Counted from the first letter of the stretch, positions 36,701-46,600 are shown. The stretch: 64,000 nt of DNA from Sphingobacterium sp. CZ-UAM (GCF_002000245.1 NZ_MTCM01000001.1:1736001-1800000), one strand, 5' to 3'. Notes: a model not told the origin generated them from the sequence alone. Program-made: numbers and translations.

Positions 36701-37044
36701 GCAATATTATCTCACAGGCGACCTATTATGACAAAACCTATAACTGGGGTGGGCCACAATACTCGCAGTCCCGATATGAGCTGTATGTGCAAAAAAACAA
36801 CTATGTAAAAATGCGTGAGATTTCCTTTGGGTACCGTCTGCCTGCTGCTGTGGCCGCCAGGTTAAAAGCCAAAAACCTGCAGTTGTCCGCTTTCGGCCGC
36901 AACCTGTTTTTTGTCTACCGGTCGGTCAAGGACCTGGATCCAGAGCAGATGACAGCCGGAGACAACTGGATCAACAATGTTTCCAATGCAGGAACATCCC
37001 CTGCAACCAGAACCTATGGTCTTATGCTGCGTGCCAGCTTTTAA
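33706..37044 (+). CDS. SusC/RagA TonB-dependent transporter
   Basis: 1112 aa. Signal peptide ending SLYAQQ (about 25), CarboxypepD_reg-like domain (about 27-100, GGIVSDAKGPLAGVSITVKG), plug (about 105-250: VVVTAMGIKHSPKELGYA, IIIDGVPLR, LNPEDIASISVLKGASAAALYG), barrel to the final RTYGLMLRASF. No STN domain. The gene is 3 bp after the ROK regulator and 10 bp before the susD, so all three form one transcription unit from 32404-32430. It resembles the frameshifted SusC at 5124-8459 in its length, N-terminal style and a SusD-like_2 partner. Confidence 0.93.
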   Translation: MSLFYKKAAGMAICTLFSVTSLYAQQIGGIVSDAKGPLAGVSITVKGSNRGTKSGPDGSFTIQAAKGDILRLSIIGHKPLELPVDPSGKMNVILTEDAATLGEVVVTAMGIKHSPKELGYAMNTVDAKDLTKTGSPNFAGALYGKAPGVRISAAPGGATSGININIRGINSITGTSQPLIIIDGVPLRTTTFNNAGYWQDSRARGNGLEDLNPEDIASISVLKGASAAALYGSEAMNGVVLVTTKSGKAGAGFTLDFNATYTHDRIAYLPRFQQVRGLGYSKAYQDDKQADDLFFYNETPVNGVSRGMMNTQLNFGPLFDGKDIIAWNGQVRPYSAQNAYQKFFNNPNNSIFNLAIGNSTENSTIRFSLTRQDNQMTGLDSYNKKNIANLNANFNLWKKFKNDVVINFVNQHTHNRPLLTDRLVNNFAGMISTFDNPEWYFDKYQTSLGYKYVLEGAGAQSLTPKENIRYNGYRGDVLEYFWNARAKQYDEYANRLIGSYTATWLVNNELSLRARVSADITALRTEDRQPNEKPVVFGYSGFFSLGNQNANIYYTDLLATYNKQLNPNVKIGIVGGYTATRSQDVYVQNQTDGGLAERNWYDVNASYNLPIRSDRYNYRNYSLRDAFFGTLNFNLKEFWNVEGTLRREVISTMHPDQNVLYYPSANSSLILSDAFKLPEIFNYAKLRASWGIVGRYPDIYQSALFYNQKTLGVQSAGGPSVVYTTVPTTDFGYEGIQPETKNEVEFGLETRLFKGRLGVDITYYNSVIKNQIMRYTLPISSGSGNVLTNLGKLHNSGWEFAINGLPIQGEHFKWSSTLNFSMNKNIIQELPGNAESLTLRDYDGGAAQVLARVGQPIGDIMVRPVLRDEQGYKRVGANGLYQLDGNSWIKAGNAMPKAVGGFVNNFTYRNFSLDVLVDFRLGGSVMPTGINWMISRGLLEESLNHMDAAHGGLSYYQTKDGAGNTIGIATTGTTGPNGETVYHDGMLMDGVLADGSKNSNIISQATYYDKTYNWGGPQYSQSRYELYVQKNNYVKMREISFGYRLPAAVAARLKAKNLQLSAFGRNLFFVYRSVKDLDPEQMTAGDNWINNVSNAGTSPATRTYGLMLRASF

Positions 37045-37054
37045 TACAACAAAC

Positions 37055-38638
37055 ATGAAAAGATTTATTTTAATCGGAAGCCTTTTGACCGCTTCACTGC
37101 CTACGATCATATCCTGTAAAAAAGAATCCTTTGCAGACAATTACAGAAATCCCGGAAAAGTGTCCGAAACAACGACGGAAAAACAGTTCACGGGGATGAT
37201 ATATGAATTTCGCTCATTAATTACACCCTCCTACGGCGCATTTTTTGTGACCAACCGGACAACCATCAATTTATACATCCAGAATCTCGGTTCGGTCAAC
37301 CAGCAGGATCAGCTGACCCCAGGGTCGGCGGCTGTTGAAGAACGCTGGAACAAATATTATGGAGGCCTGGTGCAATACAAAGAATTCATCCGCCGCTACA
37401 ACGCTATGAGCGAGGAAGATAAGCAGCTGAAAAAAACGATGGATTATGCCGCCAGGATTCTTTTTTATGATCAGACCCAGCAGATGGTAGACCTAGTGGG
37501 CGATATTCCCTGGACGGCAGCTGGCAGCCTGATGGCCAATTCCGGCAATTATGCTGCTTCCTATGCCAAATATGACAAAGCGACGGACATTTACAGCAGC
37601 ATGCTGGATGATCTAAAAACGATCAGTGAGGCCATGGATGGACTGACGGTACCGGCCAATTTTGCTGGCATCTTTAAAACACAGGACCTGATCAACAATG
37701 GCGATCTGGCATTGTGGCAAAAATACTGCAATTCATTGCGCTTGCGGATGTTAATGCGCGTGTCTGATCATCCACAATTTTCTACCCGTGCCACCTCGGA
37801 GCTTGCCGAAATGCTGAATAACTCCACCAAATACCCGCTTATTCTGACCAATAGCGACAATGCCCAGCTGGATGTATTCAATGTCAGCTCCGACATTAAA
37901 TCCGAGGATCTTCAGGGAGCCTTGGAAGCAGGCGGTACCTGGTATGCCAATTTTGCCAGCAAGCCGATGATCGACGAGATGAACCGGACCAAGGACCCAC
38001 GGCGTCAGCTGCTCTTTGAAACGGGAGAAAAGGCAAATAAAGCCTATATCGGACTGGATCAGTCGCTCACTGCGGTTCAGCAGACTGCAGTGATACAAGG
38101 TTCAACACCCAGTTTTGTACATCGGCATACAATATCGCGCAATAAGTTCCTTCCCGGATTGCTTGTTTCGGCCTCGGAAGTCAATTTTCTACTGGCAGAG
38201 TATTTCAACAAGCAAGGCAATCCCAGCAAGGCGAAATCTGCTTTTGAAACCGCGCTGAAAGAGTCTGTTGCTTTTTATAGCAGTATCAGTGATAAAAGTG
38301 ACGATAATACCATTGCAAAAGCAGCAACACCAAGCCTTGCTGAAATAAGCGCTTTTATTGCAGCAGTAGACTGGGATGGTGCCTCCAACAAGATTCAGCT
38401 GATTGCAACCCAGCGCTGGCTGCATTTCAACTTCTATCAGGCGCCACAGAACTGGGCAGAACAACGGCGGCTGGATTATCCCAAATTTACCATCCCCACA
38501 TTCAGTTCGGACAAACAAAAGACGGTACCATTTAAGCTGACCCTCCCCCAGTCGGAAGCAACCTATAATGCAGAAAATTATGCAGCCGTAAAAGCGCAGG
38601 ATAATCCGAATGTAAAGCTTTTCTGGGATATTAATTAA
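37055..38638 (+). CDS. SusD/RagB-like nutrient-binding lipoprotein (SusD-like_2 type)
   Basis: 527 aa from the ATG at 37055, chosen because MKRFILIGSLLTASLPTI followed by ISCKKESF is a proper lipoprotein signal; upstream in-frame Met codons lie inside susC. DNYRNPGKVSETTTEKQF opens the mature part. The late NWAEQRRLDYPKF motif and the C-terminal LPQSEATYNAENY are SusD-like_2 features. Partner of the SusC encoded 10 bp upstream. No hydrolase follows in the same unit, so the substrate cannot be guessed from context. Confidence 0.88.
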   Translation: MKRFILIGSLLTASLPTIISCKKESFADNYRNPGKVSETTTEKQFTGMIYEFRSLITPSYGAFFVTNRTTINLYIQNLGSVNQQDQLTPGSAAVEERWNKYYGGLVQYKEFIRRYNAMSEEDKQLKKTMDYAARILFYDQTQQMVDLVGDIPWTAAGSLMANSGNYAASYAKYDKATDIYSSMLDDLKTISEAMDGLTVPANFAGIFKTQDLINNGDLALWQKYCNSLRLRMLMRVSDHPQFSTRATSELAEMLNNSTKYPLILTNSDNAQLDVFNVSSDIKSEDLQGALEAGGTWYANFASKPMIDEMNRTKDPRRQLLFETGEKANKAYIGLDQSLTAVQQTAVIQGSTPSFVHRHTISRNKFLPGLLVSASEVNFLLAEYFNKQGNPSKAKSAFETALKESVAFYSSISDKSDDNTIAKAATPSLAEISAFIAAVDWDGASNKIQLIATQRWLHFNFYQAPQNWAEQRRLDYPKFTIPTFSSDKQKTVPFKLTLPQSEATYNAENYAAVKAQDNPNVKLFWDIN

Positions 38639-38695
38639 AGCTCCTGTCTATCATAATTGTTTGTAAACTATTATCTAAACACCTCCATTTTAATT

Positions 38696-41600
38696 ATGAA
38701 AAAGAATTATCTTTTTTACTGGAAAGCGAGACCATTAAGTCTTTTAGGTCTTAGTCTTTTATGCTCGTCGCCTAATTTATTTGCGAGCAATTTGAAATCG
38801 AAATTGAGCTATTTTCATGTCGAACAGCAGCAGATTTCGGGTAGTGTAAAGAATGAAAAAGGCGAGCCGCTCGCTGGCGCTACGATTACCGTAAAAGGTA
38901 GTACGATTCAGGCAGCGACAGATGCCAATGGTAGCTTTTCCATTCGCGCCAAACAGGGCGATTTTCTGGTTGTCAATTATCAGGGTTATGCGCGGCAAGA
39001 GGTCGCGGTAAGTGGCGGAACGATTGCTGTGACGATGATGAGCAATACGGAGTCGTTAGAAGAGGTCGTTATCGTGGGCTATGGCAAACAGAAAAAGGGA
39101 AATCTAACCGGGGCTGTCGCAGCGGTAAACTCTGAACAACTGAAAAATATCTCGCCATCCAATTTGTCCAATACTTTGGCGGGAAGGGCAGCAGGGGTAA
39201 ATGTGACCAATACCTCAGGGATGGCGGGAGCTTCCTCTTCCCTTCGTATCCGTGGAGCTGCTGTAGAACCGCTTTATGTGATTGATGGTGTGGTGCGTGA
39301 TAAAGCAGCTTTTGATGCATTGGAAGCAAATGAAGTCGATCAGATGAGTTTCTTGAAAGATGCCGGAACGGCTGCCGTATATGGTACGCGGGCAGGTAAT
39401 GGCGTTGTACTGGTGACGACAAAAAAAGGGACTGCCCAGGCTCCGGTATTCAATGTGCAGAGTAATTACTCTTTCAGTGCACCAACACAGACTTTATTGG
39501 CCAATCTGACTACCGCTACGGATGAACTAATTTATCAGAATCGAGTTTCCCAATTCCGTTGGGAACAGGGAAAGAAAAGCGAACCGTGGGTGGCTCCAAA
39601 TGGACAACGCGAATTTGACTATTTTAAAGACAAAAATTATAACACCAATGATGTCATTTGGCGAAATCCTTTCAGCCATAGGCAGTCTATTGCTGTCAAC
39701 GGTGGTGGCGACAAGATTACCTACTATGCCTTATTGAGCTACCGGAAAGAAAATGGATCTTATAAATCGCTGGATCACGAAAAATTTAACCTCCGTAGCA
39801 ATATTTCCGCGAAGATCAGTGATGCATTTAGCCTAGATTTTAATATCTCGGCCAATCAAACGAATTCCAATAGGTTCTTCTGGCCATTCAGTACATCCGC
39901 CAGTGACGATGATTTTGATGTTTCGGATTTTTATAGGGTTACTTTCAACTGGCCCAAGATGTATCCGTTTTACCTGACCGCGGATGGGACGCCAAGCAAT
40001 ACTCCAACAGCTTATCCTGTTCAAACACCGATGGGAAGCTGGCAGGCCTGGAATGTGATCGATCAGGTCATCGGTGACCGGTATATCGATCGTAAAGTAC
40101 GTCAGGTAAATCCGATCATGACGCTTAATTTAAAATTAGATAAACTGTTAGAGGGACTTTCTACAAAATTGGTGGGTAGTTATGTAGCAGAAGACTATAT
40201 GCGCAAACGCTATATGAGTTTCCAAAAGAACTATACATTTACTTCGCTGAATCCTAATGGAAACCGTTTTATACCAGCCCCACCTTCTGAAGATCGGATA
40301 AACGTATTTACCTTTAGTCAGGCACAACCTTTTATGGATTACAATCCACAGCGAAAATGGCAATACCAGGTGGATTGGTTTCTAAACTACAACCGTAAGT
40401 TTGGCAAACATACAGTGGATGGTCTGGTTGTTTATGAGCAATTTAAATCGGGCAACACCAACATTACATCACGTGCAGAAAATCCTATTATCCCATTGGA
40501 TCAGATGTATATCTATCCGACAGATAGGAGCATGCGATCAACAGATGCTTTTGAATTAATGGACGCAAGACGCGGAGTAATCGGTCGGGCGAACTATAAC
40601 TATGCGGATAAGTATATTGCTGAGTTTTCATTCCGTTACGATGGCTCGCCTTTATTCCCAAATGACAAGCGCTGGGGATTTTTCCCTTCGATGTCCCTGG
40701 GTTGGCGCATGTCGGACGAGAACTTCTTTTCCTCCATCAAAAATACGGTCAGTGATCTAAAACTACGGGCATCGTATGGAAGTTCGGGCAACTTTGTGGA
40801 TGTGGAAGGCTATTCGATATTACCCTATTCGTATATGGAGAAATATAGCTCGATCATCACTTCGCGAACAGGAAGCAGAACACCGGTGCCGGGATATATT
40901 TTTGGCGATAGCTATTACACTGGGGTAACCTACCTTGATAACCCGACCACAAACCTTACCTGGACGAAATCAAAGAGTTATAACGTAGGGATAGACTTTG
41001 GGTTTGTTCACAATAAACTGACGGGTAGTTTGGATGGCTTTATCCGAAAGGAAAGCGATATTCTCGGAACGAGGGGGATTAAGGTTCCTGATAACTATGG
41101 CAGGGGATTGGCACCAGAAAATTATGCGGCGCGAAGCTTTAGAGGGGGAGAGCTCTCACTCAACTGGAATGACAGGGTTGGTGAAGTTTCTTACGGTTTG
41201 AATGCGAATATGGGTTATGCAAAAGACCGCTGGGATATTTTTGACGAGGAGCCTTCCTATGCAGCAGGAGGAAGAGAAAATTTTCGATCCAAAGTAGGAC
41301 GCCCTGAAAACCGGATTGTTGGTTTAGAAGCTTCGGGATTGGTTCGTACACAAGCCGAAGCAGACGCATTGAAAGCAAAAGGATTTAAGACTTATGGCCG
41401 CGATCCTTATCCGGGGATGATCCTGTATAAAGATATCCGTGGACAAAATTATTCTGACCAACCTGATGGCATTATCGATGACAATGATATGCAGTTGCTT
41501 TCGGAGAATAATACGCCTCGCATTAACTATGGATTTGGATTTAACGCCAGCTGGAAAGGTTTCTATGTCTCTGCTTTATTTCAGGGCGTATTGGCTTATG

Positions 41601-42001
41601 ATAGGGTGATCAGCAATCAGGAAGGGGCAGGAATGCGCCAGCATGGTGATACCTTTAGACCTTATTACCCGATCTGGACTTCGGATGTCTGGACCCCAGA
41701 TAATACGGATGCTAAATACCCAAGACCTGTAGGCTATAACTGGCAGGAATCGGGTGCCACCTCCTCAACATTCTGGATCCGAAATGGAGCTTATATGCGA
41801 TTACGGGATTTGAATATTTCGTATACACTACCACAGGCCATGATGGAAAAGATCAAAATGAAGAGCGTCAACGTATTCTTAAACGGTACGAATCTATTTG
41901 TTTTTTCACCGATGAAGGAATTCCACGATCCGGAGCAAAAAATGTACGATTCCTATCCAGTGATGAAAACGTTCACATTGGGTCTTGATGTTAAATTTTA
42001 A
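38696..42001 (+). CDS. SusC/RagA TonB-dependent transporter, second adjacent pair
   Basis: 1101 aa from the ATG at 38696 (MKKNYLFYWKARPLSLLGLS...); an upstream in-frame ATG at 38657 adds 13 non-signal-like residues. CarboxypepD_reg-like domain (about 46-125), plug with EEVVIVGYGKQKKGNLTGAV and FLKDAGTAAVYGTRAGNGV, and a barrel ending FTLGLDVKF. This is the classic RagA/SusC type with VGYGxQKK, different from its neighbour at 33706. No ECF-like promoter element lies in the 57 bp before it; it may be read through from the upstream pair or have an unrecognised promoter. Its codon use looks more A/T-rich than the upstream pair, which suggests a separate origin. Confidence 0.92.
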   Translation: MKKNYLFYWKARPLSLLGLSLLCSSPNLFASNLKSKLSYFHVEQQQISGSVKNEKGEPLAGATITVKGSTIQAATDANGSFSIRAKQGDFLVVNYQGYARQEVAVSGGTIAVTMMSNTESLEEVVIVGYGKQKKGNLTGAVAAVNSEQLKNISPSNLSNTLAGRAAGVNVTNTSGMAGASSSLRIRGAAVEPLYVIDGVVRDKAAFDALEANEVDQMSFLKDAGTAAVYGTRAGNGVVLVTTKKGTAQAPVFNVQSNYSFSAPTQTLLANLTTATDELIYQNRVSQFRWEQGKKSEPWVAPNGQREFDYFKDKNYNTNDVIWRNPFSHRQSIAVNGGGDKITYYALLSYRKENGSYKSLDHEKFNLRSNISAKISDAFSLDFNISANQTNSNRFFWPFSTSASDDDFDVSDFYRVTFNWPKMYPFYLTADGTPSNTPTAYPVQTPMGSWQAWNVIDQVIGDRYIDRKVRQVNPIMTLNLKLDKLLEGLSTKLVGSYVAEDYMRKRYMSFQKNYTFTSLNPNGNRFIPAPPSEDRINVFTFSQAQPFMDYNPQRKWQYQVDWFLNYNRKFGKHTVDGLVVYEQFKSGNTNITSRAENPIIPLDQMYIYPTDRSMRSTDAFELMDARRGVIGRANYNYADKYIAEFSFRYDGSPLFPNDKRWGFFPSMSLGWRMSDENFFSSIKNTVSDLKLRASYGSSGNFVDVEGYSILPYSYMEKYSSIITSRTGSRTPVPGYIFGDSYYTGVTYLDNPTTNLTWTKSKSYNVGIDFGFVHNKLTGSLDGFIRKESDILGTRGIKVPDNYGRGLAPENYAARSFRGGELSLNWNDRVGEVSYGLNANMGYAKDRWDIFDEEPSYAAGGRENFRSKVGRPENRIVGLEASGLVRTQAEADALKAKGFKTYGRDPYPGMILYKDIRGQNYSDQPDGIIDDNDMQLLSENNTPRINYGFGFNASWKGFYVSALFQGVLAYDRVISNQEGAGMRQHGDTFRPYYPIWTSDVWTPDNTDAKYPRPVGYNWQESGATSSTFWIRNGAYMRLRDLNISYTLPQAMMEKIKMKSVNVFLNGTNLFVFSPMKEFHDPEQKMYDSYPVMKTFTLGLDVKF

Positions 42002-42011
42002 TTGATTTTTA

Positions 42012-43784
42012 ATGATGAAAAAGATATTTTATCCGCTGGTTGCCTTGTTGCTGACAACGGCTTCCTGCAAGAATGTATTGGATATTGAGGATCTCAATTC
42101 GGTAAATGAAGACAAGGTGTGGAATGACCCCAATCTTGTCAATGCTTATCTGGCTAATTTATATACCTTATTTGGAAACTGGAGCAGTGGCGCAGACAAT
42201 AATTCGCAACAGCTTGCTGGAATTAATTTTCCTTTGAATGCGGTGACGGTCAATAATACGGCTTATAAGGCTTGGGACTATACAACCATGCGCAAGATCA
42301 ATACCGCTATTCAGAAGGTGTCCGAAAGTACAGGATTAAATGATGCCACGAAGAAATCCATCTTAGGTCAGGCACTTTTTATGCGTGCCTATATGTATTT
42401 CAATATGGTCAAGCATCACGGTGGGGTACCTTACATTACAAAACCACAGGATCTGGAAGATGATGAATTGAAAGTTCCGCGCAACAGTACCAAAGAATGC
42501 TTTGATTTAATCGTAAAAGATCTGGATGAGGCGCTGAGTTATTTGCCGATGACGATAGCGAAAGGTGCGGCGGATTATGGACGTATTGACGGTAATTTTG
42601 CTCTGGCCTTTAAAGCTAAAGTATTGTTGTATAAAGCGTCGCCACAATTTAATCCTTCCAATCCTTATGGGAATACCTATTGGGCAGAAGCAAATGCGGT
42701 GAATAAAAAAGCTTATGAACAGCTAAAAGCTCAGGGATATAACCTGACTGCTGATTACTACAATATCGCCTTGGTAGAGAAAGGGCCTGAGGTGGTTTTT
42801 GCAGTCATAAACTCCTATCCCAATAAGATTGCTAACTGGGATAATGGGGTACGGCCGGGCTCCGAAAGCCGCGGGACTGCCAGTGCTGTACCTACCTGGG
42901 ATTTTGTGAAAGAATTTCCGATGAAAGATGGTAAACTATATAATGATCCCACGGGTAAATACCATAAAACAGATGAACAGTTCCTGCAAAGTTATTGGGA
43001 GAACCGTGATCCCCGTTTTGATAAATCCATTGTTTGGAACGGTAAGGTCTACGAGGTTTCGGGTAAAACAGGGAAAAGGCAATATACCTCACTGGGCATC
43101 GCGGATGCGCTGGACAATTTTGGAGAAAACCCAAAAGCAGGAACAACCTCCTCGAATAGAGATCGGTACACGGGCTTTTTTATTTTGAAGAATTCAAAAC
43201 TCTCTTTACGACAAACGCAGGTGGAGACCCAATATGATGTGGATTTTGTACTGATGCGTTATGCGGAGGTGCTATTGAATTATGCTGAAACAGCAAATGA
43301 GACTGGGGATCTGACCACGGCAATGTCCCTTCTAAAACAGATCCGGATGCGCGCAGGCATCGAACCGGGGGTAGATAATAGCTATGGTATCGCAGCCGGT
43401 AATAAAGCAGATATGCGGGAAGCTTTATTGGCGGAAAGAAATATTGAGTTCTGTTTTGAAGGGCACCGCTTTTGGGACTTACGTCGCTTACGTAAGCTTG
43501 CTGTACTGAATAATAAAACCAAACAGGGCGTGGAAGCGATTGCGATCAATGCCAACGGAAGCGATATGGATCTAAAAGTAGCGGCAGACTTGGCGAAAAA
43601 TTACCAGCTGAAAGAAAATCAGTTTAAGTACAATGTATTGCAGGTGCCAAGTACCGGAAATAAAATCAATCTGGTGCCGGACACCTATTATTTCTTTCCG
43701 ATTGCTCAATCTGTGATAGACAAAAATCCGAATATCAAGCAAAATAAAGACTGGGGTGGAGAATTTAATCCAACGTTGGAGTAA
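42012..43784 (+). CDS. SusD/RagB family lipoprotein (canonical type)
   Basis: 590 aa. Lipobox LTTASCKNVLDIEDLNS (Cys about 20), then NAYLANLYTLFGNW; helices with LFMRAYMYFNMVKHHGGVPYI near 120-140 and the C-terminal LLAERNIEFCFEGHRFWDLRR followed by YYFFPIAQSVIDKNPNIKQN are the full canonical SusD signature. Starts 10 bp after susC. No enzymes accompany this pair, so it is an orphan transporter whose substrate processing must be encoded elsewhere. Confidence 0.93.
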   Translation: MMKKIFYPLVALLLTTASCKNVLDIEDLNSVNEDKVWNDPNLVNAYLANLYTLFGNWSSGADNNSQQLAGINFPLNAVTVNNTAYKAWDYTTMRKINTAIQKVSESTGLNDATKKSILGQALFMRAYMYFNMVKHHGGVPYITKPQDLEDDELKVPRNSTKECFDLIVKDLDEALSYLPMTIAKGAADYGRIDGNFALAFKAKVLLYKASPQFNPSNPYGNTYWAEANAVNKKAYEQLKAQGYNLTADYYNIALVEKGPEVVFAVINSYPNKIANWDNGVRPGSESRGTASAVPTWDFVKEFPMKDGKLYNDPTGKYHKTDEQFLQSYWENRDPRFDKSIVWNGKVYEVSGKTGKRQYTSLGIADALDNFGENPKAGTTSSNRDRYTGFFILKNSKLSLRQTQVETQYDVDFVLMRYAEVLLNYAETANETGDLTTAMSLLKQIRMRAGIEPGVDNSYGIAAGNKADMREALLAERNIEFCFEGHRFWDLRRLRKLAVLNNKTKQGVEAIAINANGSDMDLKVAADLAKNYQLKENQFKYNVLQVPSTGNKINLVPDTYYFFPIAQSVIDKNPNIKQNKDWGGEFNPTLE

Positions 43785-44216
43785 TGCTCCTGAAAAGCTT
43801 TTTGGACCATGGATATTTCCGAAATCTAAAACTCAACTAGGCTAAATTGTAAGGCTGGTCTTTGTGAAAGCGAGCATATCAGTTTGATGATCCTGTTCCA
43901 CGCTGATAAGTTTAGTAATCTAAAGTCCTTCTATTAAGTTAAACAGACTTTATTTTTTATAGCGTTTGTTTTTAAAAATATGCACATTTGGTTTTTGTAA
44001 ATACTCACCAATAGATCGTGTAACGTATGTAATGAAAAAAAGCTGTCTCAATAAATTTGAAACAGCCTCAAGCATTAATCAATCAGTTGTAAGAAAAAAA
44101 GTCAAAGCTTTGAGAGCTTTGACTTTTTAGGATGGTTGAAAACAGAAAACTTCCAAAAAAAATAAAATATTTAACAGCTATCCGGGCAATATAGCCTTTC
44201 GAATTAGTGTTATTGA
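43785..44216. other. Intergenic region without a gene, convergent ends
   Basis: No credible reading frame. Contains a hairpin GCTGT...ACAGC at 44043-44067 and a strong terminator at 44094-44128. The first 250 bases after susD show nothing I can name. Confidence 0.6.
44094..44128. terminator. Bidirectional terminator
   Basis: AAAAAAAGTCAAAGCT-TTGAG-AGCTTTGACTTTTT: a 9-bp perfect stem with A-run and T-run on either side, between convergent susD (plus) and the BIG2 lipoprotein (minus). Confidence 0.85.
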
Positions 44217-44579
44217 TCAATGCTTTAGTATATTGACAACATACGATACCTGCAATTGTGGACCAGATTGGGCGGAGACCGTTAATGTATCCAGACCGAC
44301 GCTCTTTGCTGTAATCAGGCCATCGCTGCTCACTGACATGATCTCTGGATGTTTATTGCTATAGGTTACTGCTGTTGTTGTCTGGTTGCCTGGTGTCAAG
44401 ATCGCTGTCAATTTTAAGGTCTCATTGTCCTTTAAGCTGATCTCCATTCGGTTGTTGGCATACTTTGCTTCTTTCAATGATAGACCAGTTCCCGATATTT
44501 CATCCTTTTTGCATGAAGCAACAATAACAAGAGCCCCAATTGCAAAAAATAATTTGTTATAGCTCAATATTTCTTTCAT
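44217..44579 (-). CDS. BIG2-domain lipoprotein
   Basis: 120 aa, lipobox IVASCKKDE (Cys about 23). The mature part is a single bacterial immunoglobulin-like (BIG2) domain: LTAILTPGN, then VTYSNKHPEIMSVSSDGLIT and AKSVGLDTLTVSAQ. Such small proteins may be surface adhesion or glycan-binding accessories. It is the last gene of the operon 51413-44217, 30 bp after susD. Confidence 0.82.
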   Translation of the reverse strand: MKEILSYNKLFFAIGALVIVASCKKDEISGTGLSLKEAKYANNRMEISLKDNETLKLTAILTPGNQTTTAVTYSNKHPEIMSVSSDGLITAKSVGLDTLTVSAQSGPQLQVSYVVNILKH

Positions 44580-44609
44580 TTTCGTTTTATTTAAGAATCA
44601 AATCACCTA

Positions 44610-46535
44610 TTATTTTGCCCCTTGCCAACCAGTATTTTGGACAAGATTTTTATTCAAGTTGAGGTCATCCAGCGGCAGTGGCCAGTAGTATCGTTTATCT
44701 TCCCAGGGGAGCGTTCCGTCAGTGATCCTCGGGCTTTTAGGGTATGCAATAATAAAACCCTCTGTATCCAGAAAAATGTCTTTGCCCACTTCCTCTTTTA
44801 CTGCAATTAGGGGTTTGGAAGTATGGGAGCCATCATAAAGTGCTTTTTTTGCTTCTGTAAACTTCATTCCTCTTAGCGGTATGGTCAGCAGTTTTCCGGC
44901 TTTCCAGCGCATTAGGTCTTCATAGCGGAGTCCTTCCACACACATCTCTACCCTCCTTTCGCGACGGATCTCACGGAGCAAAGGCGACACCGGATAATCC
45001 AGTTTATCGCTATAAATTTTGTCCAGGCGCGGATCTTTTGGCTCACTGCCCATCACCAGACGGCTGCCCGGATACTTTGCAAAGTCAAATCCGGCTCGCT
45101 CGCGCAGTTTATTAATTGTATTGTCCAGATCCTGTTGCGTAATTTTTCCAAGTATGGCCTTCGCCTCCGCATTGATCAACAGCAGCTCTGCATAACGAAA
45201 TTCTATTGCGGTCTGCTGCCCCAGGGTTACGAGTTCGTTCTCTGTGCGGTCGCCCATCCAGTGCTTCACAATCGAATAGCCGGTTACCATGGAGCTTCCA
45301 TTATTGTATGACAGTCTTGGGTAAGTAATCCCGTTTTCTTCCTGCCCCCATTTTCCTGTTGTCCTATTAAATATCGAACGATATTGTCCTGGGTAGCCTA
45401 TTGTCTGCATCAGTCTAGGATCCCTATTTTCCATTTCACTCCACATGCCATCATAGCCTTTAAAATTAGGGTTGGGAAAATACGCACCTTCCGTTCCACC
45501 GATATAGATTGGGTTACCGTCGATGCACAGATACTCATCCACGAGCCCTCTTGTCGCACCACCTGTGGTATTCTGGTCAAAGTAGCGTTGCGTCGCATGG
45601 CCCAAGCGTACCCCGTCGTATGTACGGGCCAGTATTGCCTCAGTATTGCCGTCCGATGCGGGATTATTTTTAAAGGTGAATAATTTCCAGTACGAATCAG
45701 GCCCTTTTTTATAGAGTGCATATCGGTTTCCAGCCATCAGGTAATTACTTGCCTCCACGGCGGCCTCCAGCCAGCGCCCAGCAGTTGACTGGAGCCCCAG
45801 CTCCGTATGGTAAGTTCTGAAACTACCTTCAAACAGCGCGATACGTGCTTTTAGGAAAGCGGCCATATCTTTGTTAATTCGACCATTTGCTGCAGATTTG
45901 CTCGTCATAGCAGGCAGTTTTTCAAAGGCTTGGTCGATACACCACATGACCGAATCCATCACCACAGTCCGGCTGTCCCTGGAGGCCTGCAGCCGATCAC
46001 TGTCGATATTAAAGTCAAGTGTAAACCAAGGGACATCACCAAAGATCATCACTTTCTTGTAGTACTCCCAGGCCTTGAAAAAAAGTGCCTCCCCCAGGTA
46101 TTTATCCAGCTTCGCCGGATCGTTACCCACTGCCGGCAAGGCCTTCTTGTAGTTCCGCAAAAAATAGTTGACGTTCCGCAGATTTTCCCATTCCCATCCG
46201 TTACCTCCTCCAGAGACAGGTGTCAGGTAGGAGCCGTCCAATCTGTCAGTCACATTTCCCTTTGTTACCAAGTTATCACTCATAAAATCACCGTATACCA
46301 AATGGCTCCCAGTCACCGAAAAAGGTGCAGATGTTTTATCTGACCAACCATCTTGGTGCCCCTCTACATACCGGCTATATAAACCATTCAAATAGATCGA
46401 TAGCTCCATTTCCGAACTAAGTGCTACACCTTCAGAAATGTCCTGAATAGGATCTTCCTGTAAAAATTTATCATTGCATGATACGAGTGCCAACGCAGCA
46501 AGTATTAACACCACTATATTTCTTCTTGGTTTCAT
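44610..46535 (-). CDS. SusD/RagB family lipoprotein (canonical type)
   Basis: 641 aa, lipobox ALVSCNDKFLQEDP (Cys about 20). Helical GEALFFKAWEYYKKVMIFGDVPW near residue 150, and the C-terminal EIRRERRVEMCVEGLRYEDLMRW with YYWPLPLDDLNLNKNLVQN are canonical SusD elements. Longer than usual by about 80 residues because of an insert around 250-370. It follows susC by 65 bp. Transport partner of the SusC at 46601-49834. Confidence 0.93.
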   Translation of the reverse strand: MKPRRNIVVLILAALALVSCNDKFLQEDPIQDISEGVALSSEMELSIYLNGLYSRYVEGHQDGWSDKTSAPFSVTGSHLVYGDFMSDNLVTKGNVTDRLDGSYLTPVSGGGNGWEWENLRNVNYFLRNYKKALPAVGNDPAKLDKYLGEALFFKAWEYYKKVMIFGDVPWFTLDFNIDSDRLQASRDSRTVVMDSVMWCIDQAFEKLPAMTSKSAANGRINKDMAAFLKARIALFEGSFRTYHTELGLQSTAGRWLEAAVEASNYLMAGNRYALYKKGPDSYWKLFTFKNNPASDGNTEAILARTYDGVRLGHATQRYFDQNTTGGATRGLVDEYLCIDGNPIYIGGTEGAYFPNPNFKGYDGMWSEMENRDPRLMQTIGYPGQYRSIFNRTTGKWGQEENGITYPRLSYNNGSSMVTGYSIVKHWMGDRTENELVTLGQQTAIEFRYAELLLINAEAKAILGKITQQDLDNTINKLRERAGFDFAKYPGSRLVMGSEPKDPRLDKIYSDKLDYPVSPLLREIRRERRVEMCVEGLRYEDLMRWKAGKLLTIPLRGMKFTEAKKALYDGSHTSKPLIAVKEEVGKDIFLDTEGFIIAYPKSPRITDGTLPWEDKRYYWPLPLDDLNLNKNLVQNTGWQGAK

Positions 46536-46600
46536 GCTATTGTTTCTTTTATATTAATATACTATTTACTAAAATCTCCACGATCTGTCCACCGCCATAC

